Shown here: positions 1-7,157 of the stretch, in pieces
How the letters are laid out: each line of letters opens with the position of its first letter
How positions within the stretch are numbered: the stretch's first letter is position 1
Assembly (NCBI GenBank): GCA_017396725.1
Contig: JAFQLA010000079.1
Location: forward strand, 1 to 12,686
Direction of reading: 5' to 3'
Length of the DNA: 12,686 bases
DNA from: Oscillospiraceae bacterium
Lineage (GTDB): Bacteria > Bacillota_A > Clostridia > Oscillospirales > Oscillospiraceae
Made by a program: the position numbers and the translations under genes
Notes under the pieces: generated by a model
Databases searched by the model: none
What the model was told of the DNA's origin: nothing
Seen by the model: only the letters and a program-made list of their open reading frames with translations

Positions 1-937
1 CGCGGCAGGCCTTGCCTTCATCCGCCATCCAAACATCGCTGACGGCAGCGGGAGCAAGTGCTGCGGCAATGAATTCAGCAGCATTTTCGCTGTACTTGAT
101 GATATCGATCTTTTCGCCGCGAAGCTCTTCTACGATGTTGGCAACGCGCTGACCCTTGGGGCCTACGCAAGCGCCGATGGGATCCACATTTTCATCATTG
201 CTCCAGACAGCCATCTTGGTGCGGCTGCCGGCTTCACGGGCGATGGAGCGGATCTCTACAACGCCATCGTAAATTTCGGGAACTTCCAGCTCAAAGAGGC
301 GCTTAACAAGGCCGGGATGGGTGCGGGAGATCATAACCTGAGGGCCGCGGGTAGAGCGGCGGACTTCCACCACATATACCTTCACATGCTGGCCTTCCAC
401 CAGAACCTCGCCTACGACCTGCTCGTTGGCGCTGAGCATAGCTTCGGTAGCTTCGCTGCCGGTGCCGATCTTCAGGCTCACACCGCCGGTACGGGGATCG
501 ATGCGGCTCACCACACCGGTAAGGATCTCGTGCTGCTTGGAGTTGTATTCATCATACACCATGCCGCGCTCAGCTTCACGCAGACCCTGAATGATGACCT
601 GCTTGCCGTTGCCGGCAGCAATACGGCCAAATTCCACATTCTTTACGGGGATATTCACGATGCCGCCCAGCTCATGCTTGGCAGAGAGCTTCTTGGCCTC
701 TTCCAAAGACATTTCCACGCCGGGGTTTTCCACCACTTCCACAACCACCTTCTGGACATACATCTTCAGGTCGTGCTTGGCTTCGTCCACATCCACGATC
801 ACATTTTCCACGCCTTCGTGGTCACGCTTGTAAGCGGTGGTCAGCGCCTGAATGATCTTGTCGAGCATAAAATTCTGGGGAATGCCGCGTTCCTTTTCCA
901 GCATAGCCAATGCGGCAAAGATCTCATCACACTTCAT
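1..937 (-). CDS. nusA: Transcription termination/antitermination factor NusA (C-terminus cut by window edge)
   Basis: NusA binds RNA polymerase and nascent RNA, promotes pausing and modulates intrinsic termination and antitermination. The first 312 codons are visible. The N-terminal RNA-polymerase-binding domain covers about residues 1-130, with MKCDEIFAALAMLEKE at the start. An S1 domain starts near residue 136 (HEILTGVVSRIDPRTGG). The first KH domain follows, with the GxxG-type loop CVGPKGQRV. The reading frame is still open at base 1, so the second KH region and any C-terminal extension are missing. The ATG at 935-937 is preceded by AGGAG at good spacing. The gene follows rimP after 43 bases, the normal Firmicute rimP-nusA order, and shares its promoter. 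Identification is by recognised family sequence; I am very sure of it. Confidence 0.96.
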   Translation of the reverse strand, partial: MKCDEIFAALAMLEKERGIPQNFMLDKIIQALTTAYKRDHEGVENVIVDVDEAKHDLKMYVQKVVVEVVENPGVEMSLEEAKKLSAKHELGGIVNIPVKNVEFGRIAAGNGKQVIIQGLREAERGMVYDEYNSKQHEILTGVVSRIDPRTGGVSLKIGTGSEATEAMLSANEQVVGEVLVEGQHVKVYVVEVRRSTRGPQVMISRTHPGLVKRLFELEVPEIYDGVVEIRSIAREAGSRTKMAVWSNDENVDPIGACVGPKGQRVANIVEELRGEKIDIIKYSENAAEFIAAALAPAAVSDVWMADEGKACR

Positions 938-980
938 GTTTTTATTCTCCTAATTTATATCAGTCTAAGTGTTTTTATCC

Positions 981-1439
981 TTAAAATTCCACTCTCAGGC
1001 GGCACAGGGCCACTTCCGCCTTTTCAAAGCGCATCTCTTCGCCTGCCAAAGTGGTGATGGTAACGGCGCCGTTATCGTAGCCGGCGAGGGTACCGGGAAA
1101 TTCCTTGGTGCCGTTCTTCGCCTGATAAGTCTTTACCAGAACGGCGCTGCCCATAAACTTTTCAAAATCACCGGGGCGCTTCAAAGGCCGCTCCGCGCCG
1201 GCAGAGCAAACCTCAAAGATATAGCTGGAAGGGATAGGATCGGCTTCATCCAGCAGGTCGCTTACCTTGCGGCTCACCGCTTCGCAGTCGGTGATGTTCA
1301 CGCCGCCGTCCTTATCCAGATACAGCCGCAGATACCACTGGCCCGCTTCACGGACATATTCCGTATCCCACAGCGTGCAGCCGGCTTCTTCCACGGCCTC
1401 AAGGGCCAGTTCGGCAACGATCTCAGTCACTTTTTTCAT
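981..1439 (-). CDS. rimP: Ribosome maturation factor RimP
   Basis: RimP is a cytoplasmic factor needed for maturation of the 30S ribosomal subunit. The protein is 152 residues, the usual family length. It starts MKKVTEIVAEL and carries the family signature in a diverged form (YIFEVCSAGAERPLKRP, where many homologues have SSPGLxRPL). This is followed by FEKFMG and a C-terminal SH3-like region ending in RLRVEF. The frame stays open further upstream to a start at 1487, but the ATG at 1437-1439 has GAGG five to six bases before it and fits the family start, so I chose it. It is the first gene of the rimP-nusA transcript. A promoter and a terminator-like hairpin lie in the 220 bases upstream. Confidence 0.95.
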   Translation of the reverse strand: MKKVTEIVAELALEAVEEAGCTLWDTEYVREAGQWYLRLYLDKDGGVNITDCEAVSRKVSDLLDEADPIPSSYIFEVCSAGAERPLKRPGDFEKFMGSAVLVKTYQAKNGTKEFPGTLAGYDNGAVTITTLAGEEMRFEKAEVALCRLRVEF

Positions 1440-1492
1440 GCTGTTACCTCGTCTTCTGCTCCCCGGTAAGGAGCGGAAATTTTGCAAGAAAA

Positions 1493-1515
1493 AGAGCGGA
1501 CCCGAGGTCCACTCT
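1493..1515 (-). terminator. Terminator-like hairpin in the rimP-nusA leader (candidate attenuator)
   Basis: Read on the minus strand, a 10-base-pair stem (AGAGTGGACC pairing with GGTCCGCTCT, one G-U pair) with a three-base loop is followed directly by TTTTTCTTGC. This is the form of an intrinsic terminator. It begins about 18 bases after the predicted transcription start and lies before the rimP start codon. It therefore sits inside the leader of this operon and cannot be the end of the upstream unit, which has its own terminator at 1611-1642. NusA-dependent attenuation of the rimP-nusA transcript is known in Bacillus. That the same happens here is inferred. Confidence 0.75.
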
Positions 1516-1539
1516 TCAACTTACTCATCTAACAATATG

Positions 1540-1568
1540 AGAATATCATAAAAACCCCTGCGTTGCAA
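1540..1568 (-). promoter_or_regulatory. Promoter of rimP-nusA
   Basis: A -35 box TTGCAA (1563-1568) and a -10 box TATTCT (1540-1545) are separated by exactly 17 bases on the minus strand. Transcription would start near 1533 and give a leader of about 93 bases before rimP. The promoter lies between the terminator of the upstream gene and the leader hairpin, so its position is consistent. Confidence 0.75.
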
Positions 1569-1610
1569 GTATTTTTTGCACTTTCTTGGCACAAATGCAG
1601 ATTCTTTTGC

Positions 1611-1642
1611 AAAAAAGAAAGCGGTCTTTCGACCGCTTTCTT
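1611..1642 (-). terminator. Intrinsic terminator after the threonine-synthase-like gene
   Basis: On the minus strand a perfect 12-base-pair stem (AAGAAAGCGGTC with GACCGCTTTCTT) closes a GAAA tetraloop and runs into a T tract. It starts 17 bases after the stop codon of the gene ending at 1660. Confidence 0.93.
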
Positions 1643-1659
1643 GCCTTTAAGAGAAAAAC

Positions 1660-2900
1660 TTATTCAACAACAACGCCGCGCTTGCCGAATTCTTCAACCA
1701 TGAGATCAAGATCGGGCTTGATGTTCAGAGGTTCGCCGGCAGCCTTGATAGCGTTGACGGTATCCTTCAGACCGTTGCCGGTGATGATGGAAACCACGGT
1801 GGAACCCTTGGGGATAAGGCCTTCTTCGCAAGCCTTCTTCAGAGCTGCGGTACCGGTAACGCCGGCGGGTTCGCCGAATACGCCGCAGGTGGTGCCCAGC
1901 AGCTTCTGAGCGGCCAGGATCTCTTCGTCGGTCACGCAGACAGCGATACCGTTGCTTTCGCGGATAGCGGCCAGAGCCTTATCAGCGTTGCGGGGAACAC
2001 CAACGGAGATGGAGTCAGCGATGGTGTTTTCTTCCATGGGATACCATTCAGCATTTTCCTGGATAGCACGGTTGATGGGATAGCAGCCATAGGACTGAGC
2101 GGAGATCAGGCGGGGCAGCTTATCGATGAAGCCGATAGCATACAGGTCCTTGAGGCCCTTCCAAACGCCGGCGATGGAGCAGCCGTCACCAACGGACATT
2201 GCCAGATAGTCGGGCATTTCCCAGTTCAGCTGTTCAGCGATTTCCAGAGCTACGGTCTTCTTACCTTCGGAGAGGTAGGGGTTGATAGCTGCGTTGCGGT
2301 TGTACCAACCGTACTTTTCGATAGCAGCAGCGCTCATCTTGAAGGTTTCTTCATAGTTGCCCTTAACGGAAACAACGTTTGCGCCGAAGATCATCAGCTG
2401 GGAAACCTTGCCCTTGGGTGCGCGTTCGGGAACGAAGATGAAGGTCTTGATGCCTGCAGCAGCAGCGTTGCCTGCCAGAGAGGAAGCAGCGTTACCGGTG
2501 GAGGAGCAAGCGATGGTCTTTGCGCCGGCTTCCATAGCCTTTGCAACTGCCATAGCGCTGGCGCGGTCCTTCATGCTGGCGGTGGGGTTCTGGCCGTCGT
2601 CCTTGATCCAGAGCTTGCCAAGGCCCAGCATTTCAGCAAAGCGGGGTTCTTCATACAGGGGGCTCATACCGACGCGCAGGGGGTATCGGGAGTGGTCTCT
2701 TCCACAGGCAGCAGTTCGCGATAACGCCACATAGTGGGGTTCTTGCGCTCAGCCATCATTTCCTTGGTGAGAACGGACTTGATGTAATCATAATCGTAAA
2801 TGATATCAAGGATACCACCGCATTCGCAGTTGGTCAGGTCAGGAGTAGCAGCGTATTCCTTGCCGCATCTGACGCACTTGCCGCACTTTACGTTTTTCAT
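1660..2900 (-). pseudogene. Threonine-synthase-like PLP enzyme with zinc ribbon, interrupted by a one-base frameshift
   Basis: Two frames join into one recognisable protein. The first (from ATG at 2898-2900, with AGGAG upstream) encodes a zinc ribbon with C9-x2-C12 and C25-x-C27 (CGG), then WRYRELLPVEETTPDTP. It then runs out of frame at a run of five G (2679-2683). The second frame resumes with PLRVGMSPLYE and runs to the stop at 1660. Adding one base restores a 413-residue protein of normal length. It then shows the PLP-lysine motif NPTASMKDRAS (lysine about 111), the phosphate-binding STGN loop and TGNGLKD near the C-terminus. These are fold-type-II threonine synthase features, although NPTGSFKDR is more usual. 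In this cluster it could be a catabolic lyase and not a biosynthetic ThrC. The break may be real, or an assembly error. Confidence 0.85.
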
Positions 2901-2939
2901 GTTTTTTCTCCTTGTTTTGATCTGCCGCGCGAGGCGGCG

Positions 2940-2971
2940 AAAAAAGGGCGGGGCGTGTAGCCCCGCCCTTT
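2940..2971 (-). terminator. Internal intrinsic terminator between the 493-residue PLP enzyme and the threonine-synthase-like gene
   Basis: On the minus strand AAAGGGCGGGGC pairs with GCCCCGCCCTTT around a five-base loop TACAC, and a run of six T follows. The stem is very GC-rich and should be strong. It lies 39 bases before the start codon of the threonine-synthase-like gene, and I see no clear promoter between the two. That downstream gene probably depends on read-through. Confidence 0.9.
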
Positions 2972-3017
2972 AAAGCGTTGGTTTAAAACCTACGAACCGA
3001 ATCTTAAGAACTGTATC

Positions 3018-4499
3018 TTACAGGTTCTTCAGCAGGCCGGTAGCTTCGTTGAATTCGTTGACCAGAGCATCCAGTTCAGCAGCCTGAGCGTGAATTGCAT
3101 CCCAAGTGTTAGCGGTGTCATACCACTGAGCGTTGAGGTCAGCGCATTCCATCTGCTGCTGTTCAACCCAAGTGTAGTACTTCAGGTTGTGTACGCGCTT
3201 GCGAGCTGCATAGGTCAGTTCTTCCATGTTGTCGGTCTTCATGCTGAGCATGTGGATAGCATGGTCCTTAGCAGCTTCGATCACGCTGTATTCACCGTGA
3301 GCTTCGTTGAGTTCTTCAACGCGGCTGCCGTACATAACAGCGGAGTCGGTCAGAACGGTCAGAACTACATCGTTTTCGGTCAGTTCATAGTACTTAGCGA
3401 ACTTGATGCAGCACAGAACGTTAGCGATACCGGAAATGCCCATCCAGGTCAGCTTGTTGATGAGTTCGTCATCCAGCTTGAGTTCTTCCTTCAGATACTT
3501 CTGGCCTTCAGCAGTATTGAAGAGGCGGAGCAGACGCTGGGAGTCTTCGTCATCGATGTCGATAACCATGTCGGTGTTCTTTACGTTGTGAACCCAAGGC
3601 ACGTGCTTGTCGCCGATACCTTCGATGCGGTGATCACCGAAACCGTTGTTCAGGATGGTGGGGCACTGCAGGGATTCGCCAACTGCCAGCTTCATGCCGG
3701 GATAGCGTTCCTTCAGCAGGTCGCCGGCGCTCATGGTACCAGCGGAACCGGAGGTGAAGCAAGCGCCTGCCAGTCTCTGGCCGGGCTTCTTAACGTCTTC
3801 GAATACTTCTGCCAGAGCGTAACCGGTGACATTGTAGTGCCACAGGGGGTTGCCCATTTCGCCGAACTGGTTGAAGATCATCATAGCGGGATCCTGCTTC
3901 AGTTCCCAAGTCTTGTCGAAGATTTCCTTAACGTTGGATTCGCAGCCGGGGGTCTGGATGATCTGACCGGCGATGTTCTTCAGCCAGTCAAAACGTTCCT
4001 TGGACATGTATTCGGGAAGGATAGCTACGGATTCGCAAGCCAGGAGCTTGGAGTTGTAAGCGCCGCCACGGCAGTAGTTACCGGTGGAGGGCCAAACAGC
4101 GTGATGATAGGTAGCGTCGAACTGACCGGTTACCAGACGGGGAACCAGGCAGCCGTAGGAAGCGCCTACCTTATGGCAGCCGGTGGGGAACCACTTGCCG
4201 CTCATAGCAACGATGCGTGCGGGAACGCCGGAGAGAACGCTGGGGATCTCAACGTAGTTAGCAACCTTCTGGAACAGGCCGCCTTCTTCCTTAGCTTCGT
4301 TGTGCCAGTTGATACGGAACAGGTTAGCGGGGTCAACTTCCCACAGACCGAGCTTGGACAGCTTAGCCTTGATAGCTTCGGGGATCAGATCAGGATTCTG
4401 CATCTGAGCGATGGTGGGGATGATGATGTTGTTTTCCTTTGCTCTCTGGATATTGCGTTCGAGAGCAGCCTTGTTGATGCTAAGATCAATTTTGCCCAT
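3018..4499 (-). CDS. Fold-type-II PLP-dependent enzyme, 493 residues, substrate unknown
   Basis: The protein looks like a member of the tryptophan-synthase-beta-like PLP superfamily (lyases, dehydratases and thiolase beta subunits). The likely PLP lysine is K110 in WFPTGCHKVGASYG. The phosphate-binding type loop WPSTGNYCRGG follows about 30 residues later, and a glycine/serine-rich loop TSGSAGTMSAGD lies mid-protein. An N-terminal extension of about 90 residues (IPTIAQMQNPDLIPEAIKAKL) and a long C-terminal tail make it larger than a plain serine dehydratase. The ATG is preceded by AGGAGG at ten bases. It follows the PreA-like gene after 57 bases and ends before a strong terminator. Codon use is strongly biased: of the first twelve alanine codons, ten are GCT and two GCA, suggesting high expression. 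The exact reaction is not known to me. An OrtB-like thiolase subunit or an ammonia-lyase are possibilities. Confidence 0.85.
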   Translation of the reverse strand: MGKIDLSINKAALERNIQRAKENNIIIPTIAQMQNPDLIPEAIKAKLSKLGLWEVDPANLFRINWHNEAKEEGGLFQKVANYVEIPSVLSGVPARIVAMSGKWFPTGCHKVGASYGCLVPRLVTGQFDATYHHAVWPSTGNYCRGGAYNSKLLACESVAILPEYMSKERFDWLKNIAGQIIQTPGCESNVKEIFDKTWELKQDPAMMIFNQFGEMGNPLWHYNVTGYALAEVFEDVKKPGQRLAGACFTSGSAGTMSAGDLLKERYPGMKLAVGESLQCPTILNNGFGDHRIEGIGDKHVPWVHNVKNTDMVIDIDDEDSQRLLRLFNTAEGQKYLKEELKLDDELINKLTWMGISGIANVLCCIKFAKYYELTENDVVLTVLTDSAVMYGSRVEELNEAHGEYSVIEAAKDHAIHMLSMKTDNMEELTYAARKRVHNLKYYTWVEQQQMECADLNAQWYDTANTWDAIHAQAAELDALVNEFNEATGLLKNL

Positions 4500-4556
4500 G
4501 GTTTTTTGTCCTCCTAAAATTGTTTGCTGTATATAAAAATTTATATTGCTGACAGA

Positions 4557-5771
4557 TTACTTGTTGAGTTCAGCGATCTCAACGAGGAAGTCCTTGCTTG
4601 CCTTTTCCAGAGCCAGATCCTTTTCGGTCTGGGGAGCGCATTCAGCGGTGAGAGCGCCGGTGGGGCAAACGTTCAGGCACAGACCGCAGTTGCGGCACTT
4701 GCTGGTATCGAGCTTCATTTCGGGGAATTCTACCTTGCGAGCGTCATAGCAGCAAACGGTTTCGCACTTCTTGCAGTTGATGCACTTCTTGGAGCCGTCT
4801 TCCTTATAGGGTTCGAACTTGAAGTCCAGGCCGGAAACGTATTCCTTCTTGGGGAAGTTAGCGTGAGCTGCGCGGTTAACTTCGCGGATGGAGTTGTAGC
4901 CCAGTTCCTTCAGCTTCTTGGACAGGTCATAGCAGAGCTTTTCAACGTATTCAACGCCCTTGAGGATACCTGCGGTGCAGATACCAGCGCCCATAGCGCC
5001 GGCCATGAAGTATTCGATAGCGTCTTCAGCCTTGATCACGCCGCCGGAAGCATACAGGTTCATGAGTTCGGGATGGTTGCGGGCGATCTCATAGTTGATG
5101 CGCATAGCGATGGGACGCATAACGCCGCCGGTCATCCAGCCGTAACCGTCAGCACTCATCATTTCGGGACGAGCGTGGTTGATGTCGATCTTCAGGGTGG
5201 GGCCGATGGAGTCGATAGCGCAGAGACCGTCAGCGCCGTGTTCGAGACACTTGCGAGCGGTAGCAACGGTATCGGGCCAGTTGCCGGAAAGCTTGCAGAT
5301 AACGGGGATATTTACGTGGGACTTAGCATAGTCCAGCATGGGAAGCAGAGTATCTTCGGTGTAGGATACTACTTCGATCATGTGAGCGCCGGCCTTTTCA
5401 ACGTCTTCAACGATAGCCTTTGCTTCAGCCAGGGTGTGGCCGACGGAACCGATAACGATAGCACCAGCTGCTACGGTTTCGGGGATTTCCTTTTCGTACC
5501 ACTGCAGGCGGTCAGAGTCAGCCCACTTTTCGCAGTTGATGAGGGAGTCACCGTTGACTGCGCCCATGTGGTGCACGGGGTTGATAGCAGCGCCCAGACG
5601 GATGGTCTTGGTAACGACTGCGCCGCAGCCTGCCTTGTGACCCTTGATCATACCTTCACTGCCGTAGCACAGGGGGCCGGAGGAAAGGATGAAGGGGCTC
5701 TGGAGCTTATAGCCACAAAAATCGATGTCAATGGCAGCGCCGGTCAGTTTTTCCTTCTCAAACATGTTCAT
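4557..5771 (-). CDS. PreA-like dihydroorotate-dehydrogenase-fold flavoprotein with two [4Fe-4S] clusters
   Basis: The 404-residue protein has an N-terminal FMN-binding TIM barrel of the dihydroorotate/dihydropyrimidine dehydrogenase class. Visible pieces are ILSSGPLCYGSEG (28-40), TKTIRLG (54-60), CKLSGNW (from 159) and the FMN-phosphate region YASGGVIKAEDAIEYF. A ferredoxin-like tail follows, with cysteines 330, 333, 336, 340 and 359, 362, 365, 369, each set CxxCxxCxxxC. The length is close to that of PreA, the Fe-S subunit of NAD-dependent dihydropyrimidine dehydrogenase. The usual active-site SCPN/SCPHG stretch is not seen. At its expected place is IEVVSYTED (132-140), so the substrate is probably not a pyrimidine. 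No PreT partner lies nearby. The ATG at 5769-5771 is directly preceded by an in-frame stop codon, and an ATG two codons further in is also possible. It acts in the cytoplasm with electrons from an unknown partner. Confidence 0.88.
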   Translation of the reverse strand: MNMFEKEKLTGAAIDIDFCGYKLQSPFILSSGPLCYGSEGMIKGHKAGCGAVVTKTIRLGAAINPVHHMGAVNGDSLINCEKWADSDRLQWYEKEIPETVAAGAIVIGSVGHTLAEAKAIVEDVEKAGAHMIEVVSYTEDTLLPMLDYAKSHVNIPVICKLSGNWPDTVATARKCLEHGADGLCAIDSIGPTLKIDINHARPEMMSADGYGWMTGGVMRPIAMRINYEIARNHPELMNLYASGGVIKAEDAIEYFMAGAMGAGICTAGILKGVEYVEKLCYDLSKKLKELGYNSIREVNRAAHANFPKKEYVSGLDFKFEPYKEDGSKKCINCKKCETVCCYDARKVEFPEMKLDTSKCRNCGLCLNVCPTGALTAECAPQTEKDLALEKASKDFLVEIAELNK

Positions 5772-5806
5772 TCACTGGCAAACCGATCAAAGTTTGCGCT
5801 TCCTTT
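5772..5806 (-). promoter_or_regulatory. Hairpin-bridged ribosome binding site of the PreA-like gene
   Basis: No Shine-Dalgarno sequence lies at normal distance from the start codon. AAAGGA (5801-5806) is 29 bases upstream of it. Between them, GCAAAC (5792-5797) pairs perfectly with GTTTGC (5778-5783) around an eight-base loop. Folding this 20-base hairpin leaves nine bases between AAAGGA and ATG, a normal spacing. The repeat is seen directly; the bridging role is inferred. Confidence 0.5.
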
Positions 5807-5846
5807 CTTTTATATTTTAATAGTTTCTACCTATTTGATCTTTTAT

Positions 5847-7157
5847 TTAGCCGTTGATCTTCCAGAACTTAGCGGTCTTTTCGCTGCATTCCTTGCGGAC
5901 AGCATCCTTATCCAGAGTGGTGAGCTTGCCGTCCCACTTGAGCCACTTGCCGTCGCACATAACATGCTTTACATCGCAGGGATTACGGTAAAGAACGATC
6001 TGATCGTAGACATTGTGCTTGTTGATGGGAGTGGAAGTGTCGGTATCCACCACGATAACGTCAGCCAGCTTGCCGGCAGCCAGAACGCCGACATCTTCAA
6101 AGCCTACGGCCTTGGCGCCCATGGAGGTAGCCATCTTGTAAACCACATCTGCGGGCATGACCTGAGGATCCTGCTCGTAAGCCTTGTGGATCATCCACGC
6201 GCCGCGCATAACTTCAAAGAAGCTGTTGTTGAAGCCGTCGGTGCCGAGACCCACGGTGATGCCGCGTTCGAGCATCTTTCTCACGGGAGCTACGCCGCCG
6301 CCCACTTCGCAGTTGGAAAGGGGCATATGTACGACCTTGGTACCGTGCTTTGCCAGAATGTCCAGTTCCATGTCGGAAGCCTGTACCACCTGAGAAGCTA
6401 CGGTGTTTTCATCCAGAATGCCCCAGTCTTCATAGGTTTCAACAGGGGTCTTGTAGCCGTGTTCCTTGCACCAGTCGGGTTCGAATACGCTTTCGGAGAG
6501 GTGCATGTGCATGAGGCCGCCCACTTCGTTTGCCATGGCCTTAGCCTGCTTGACGAATTCTTCAGAGCAGCTGAAAAGAGTATGGGTGGAGAGGATAGCG
6601 TCTACCATCTCGCCCTTGTGGTTGCGGATGAAGTCTGCGTTTTCCTTGAGGCCGGTCTGACCGTTTTCCTCGCTCATGCGCTGGCAGGCTTCAAAGGAGA
6701 GCTTGGCGCGCAGGCCGGCTTCTTCCACTACCTTGCGTTCCACTTCCAGGCCGCCGGGGATGGCGTTGGGAGCTTCGAGAATGTCAACAAAAGAGGTGAT
6801 GCCGCTTTCGATCATTTCCACGCAGGAGCGCTTGGTGGTGATCTCAGCCATTTCGTGGTTGATGCGGTTTTCCACATAGGGCCACCAGAAGCCTTCCAGG
6901 AAGCTGGAGAATTCGGTGACGACAGCATCGGTGGTGATGCCGCGGGCTACCACATTGTACATATGATTATGGCCGTTGACAAAGCCGGGCAGGATCATCT
7001 GATCCTTGGCTTCTACGACCTGATCGCCTTCATTTACGGTAAGAGTATCGTTGGGACCGACTTCAGTGATGCGGTTGCCTTCCACACGCAGACCCCAGTT
7101 TTCCTCCAGACCGTCTTCGGTCATCAAAAAAGAACCTTTTACAACAATAGCGTCCAT
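5847..7157 (-). CDS. SsnA/TRZ-ATZ-like metal-dependent amidohydrolase (possible deaminase), substrate unknown
   Basis: The 436-residue protein belongs to the amidohydrolase superfamily that includes SsnA, chlorohydrolases, and methylthioadenosine/guanine deaminases. Metal-site features are GFVNGHNHMY (H63, H65), MHMHLSES (H219 with E222) and GLGTDGFNNSF (D307). The closing KLADVIVVD element is typical. A stretch FWWPYVENRINHEMAEITT followed by IESGITSFVD resembles SsnA. The AHCVH-like motif that normally supplies a catalytic histidine is replaced by ASQVVQ (Q256, Q259), so activity may be altered. The start at 7155-7157 has AAAGGG six bases upstream; the open frame extends to 7235 without a better start. 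It is the first gene after a strong promoter and a long leader. It is followed after 75 bases by the PreA-like gene. It would act in the cytoplasm. Confidence 0.88.
   Translation of the reverse strand: MDAIVVKGSFLMTEDGLEENWGLRVEGNRITEVGPNDTLTVNEGDQVVEAKDQMILPGFVNGHNHMYNVVARGITTDAVVTEFSSFLEGFWWPYVENRINHEMAEITTKRSCVEMIESGITSFVDILEAPNAIPGGLEVERKVVEEAGLRAKLSFEACQRMSEENGQTGLKENADFIRNHKGEMVDAILSTHTLFSCSEEFVKQAKAMANEVGGLMHMHLSESVFEPDWCKEHGYKTPVETYEDWGILDENTVASQVVQASDMELDILAKHGTKVVHMPLSNCEVGGGVAPVRKMLERGITVGLGTDGFNNSFFEVMRGAWMIHKAYEQDPQVMPADVVYKMATSMGAKAVGFEDVGVLAAGKLADVIVVDTDTSTPINKHNVYDQIVLYRNPCDVKHVMCDGKWLKWDGKLTTLDKDAVRKECSEKTAKFWKING

Noticed and set aside
1440..1487. Longer start for rimP at 1487
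   Set aside because: The extra 16 residues do not resemble RimP, and the internal ATG at 1439 has a good ribosome binding site.
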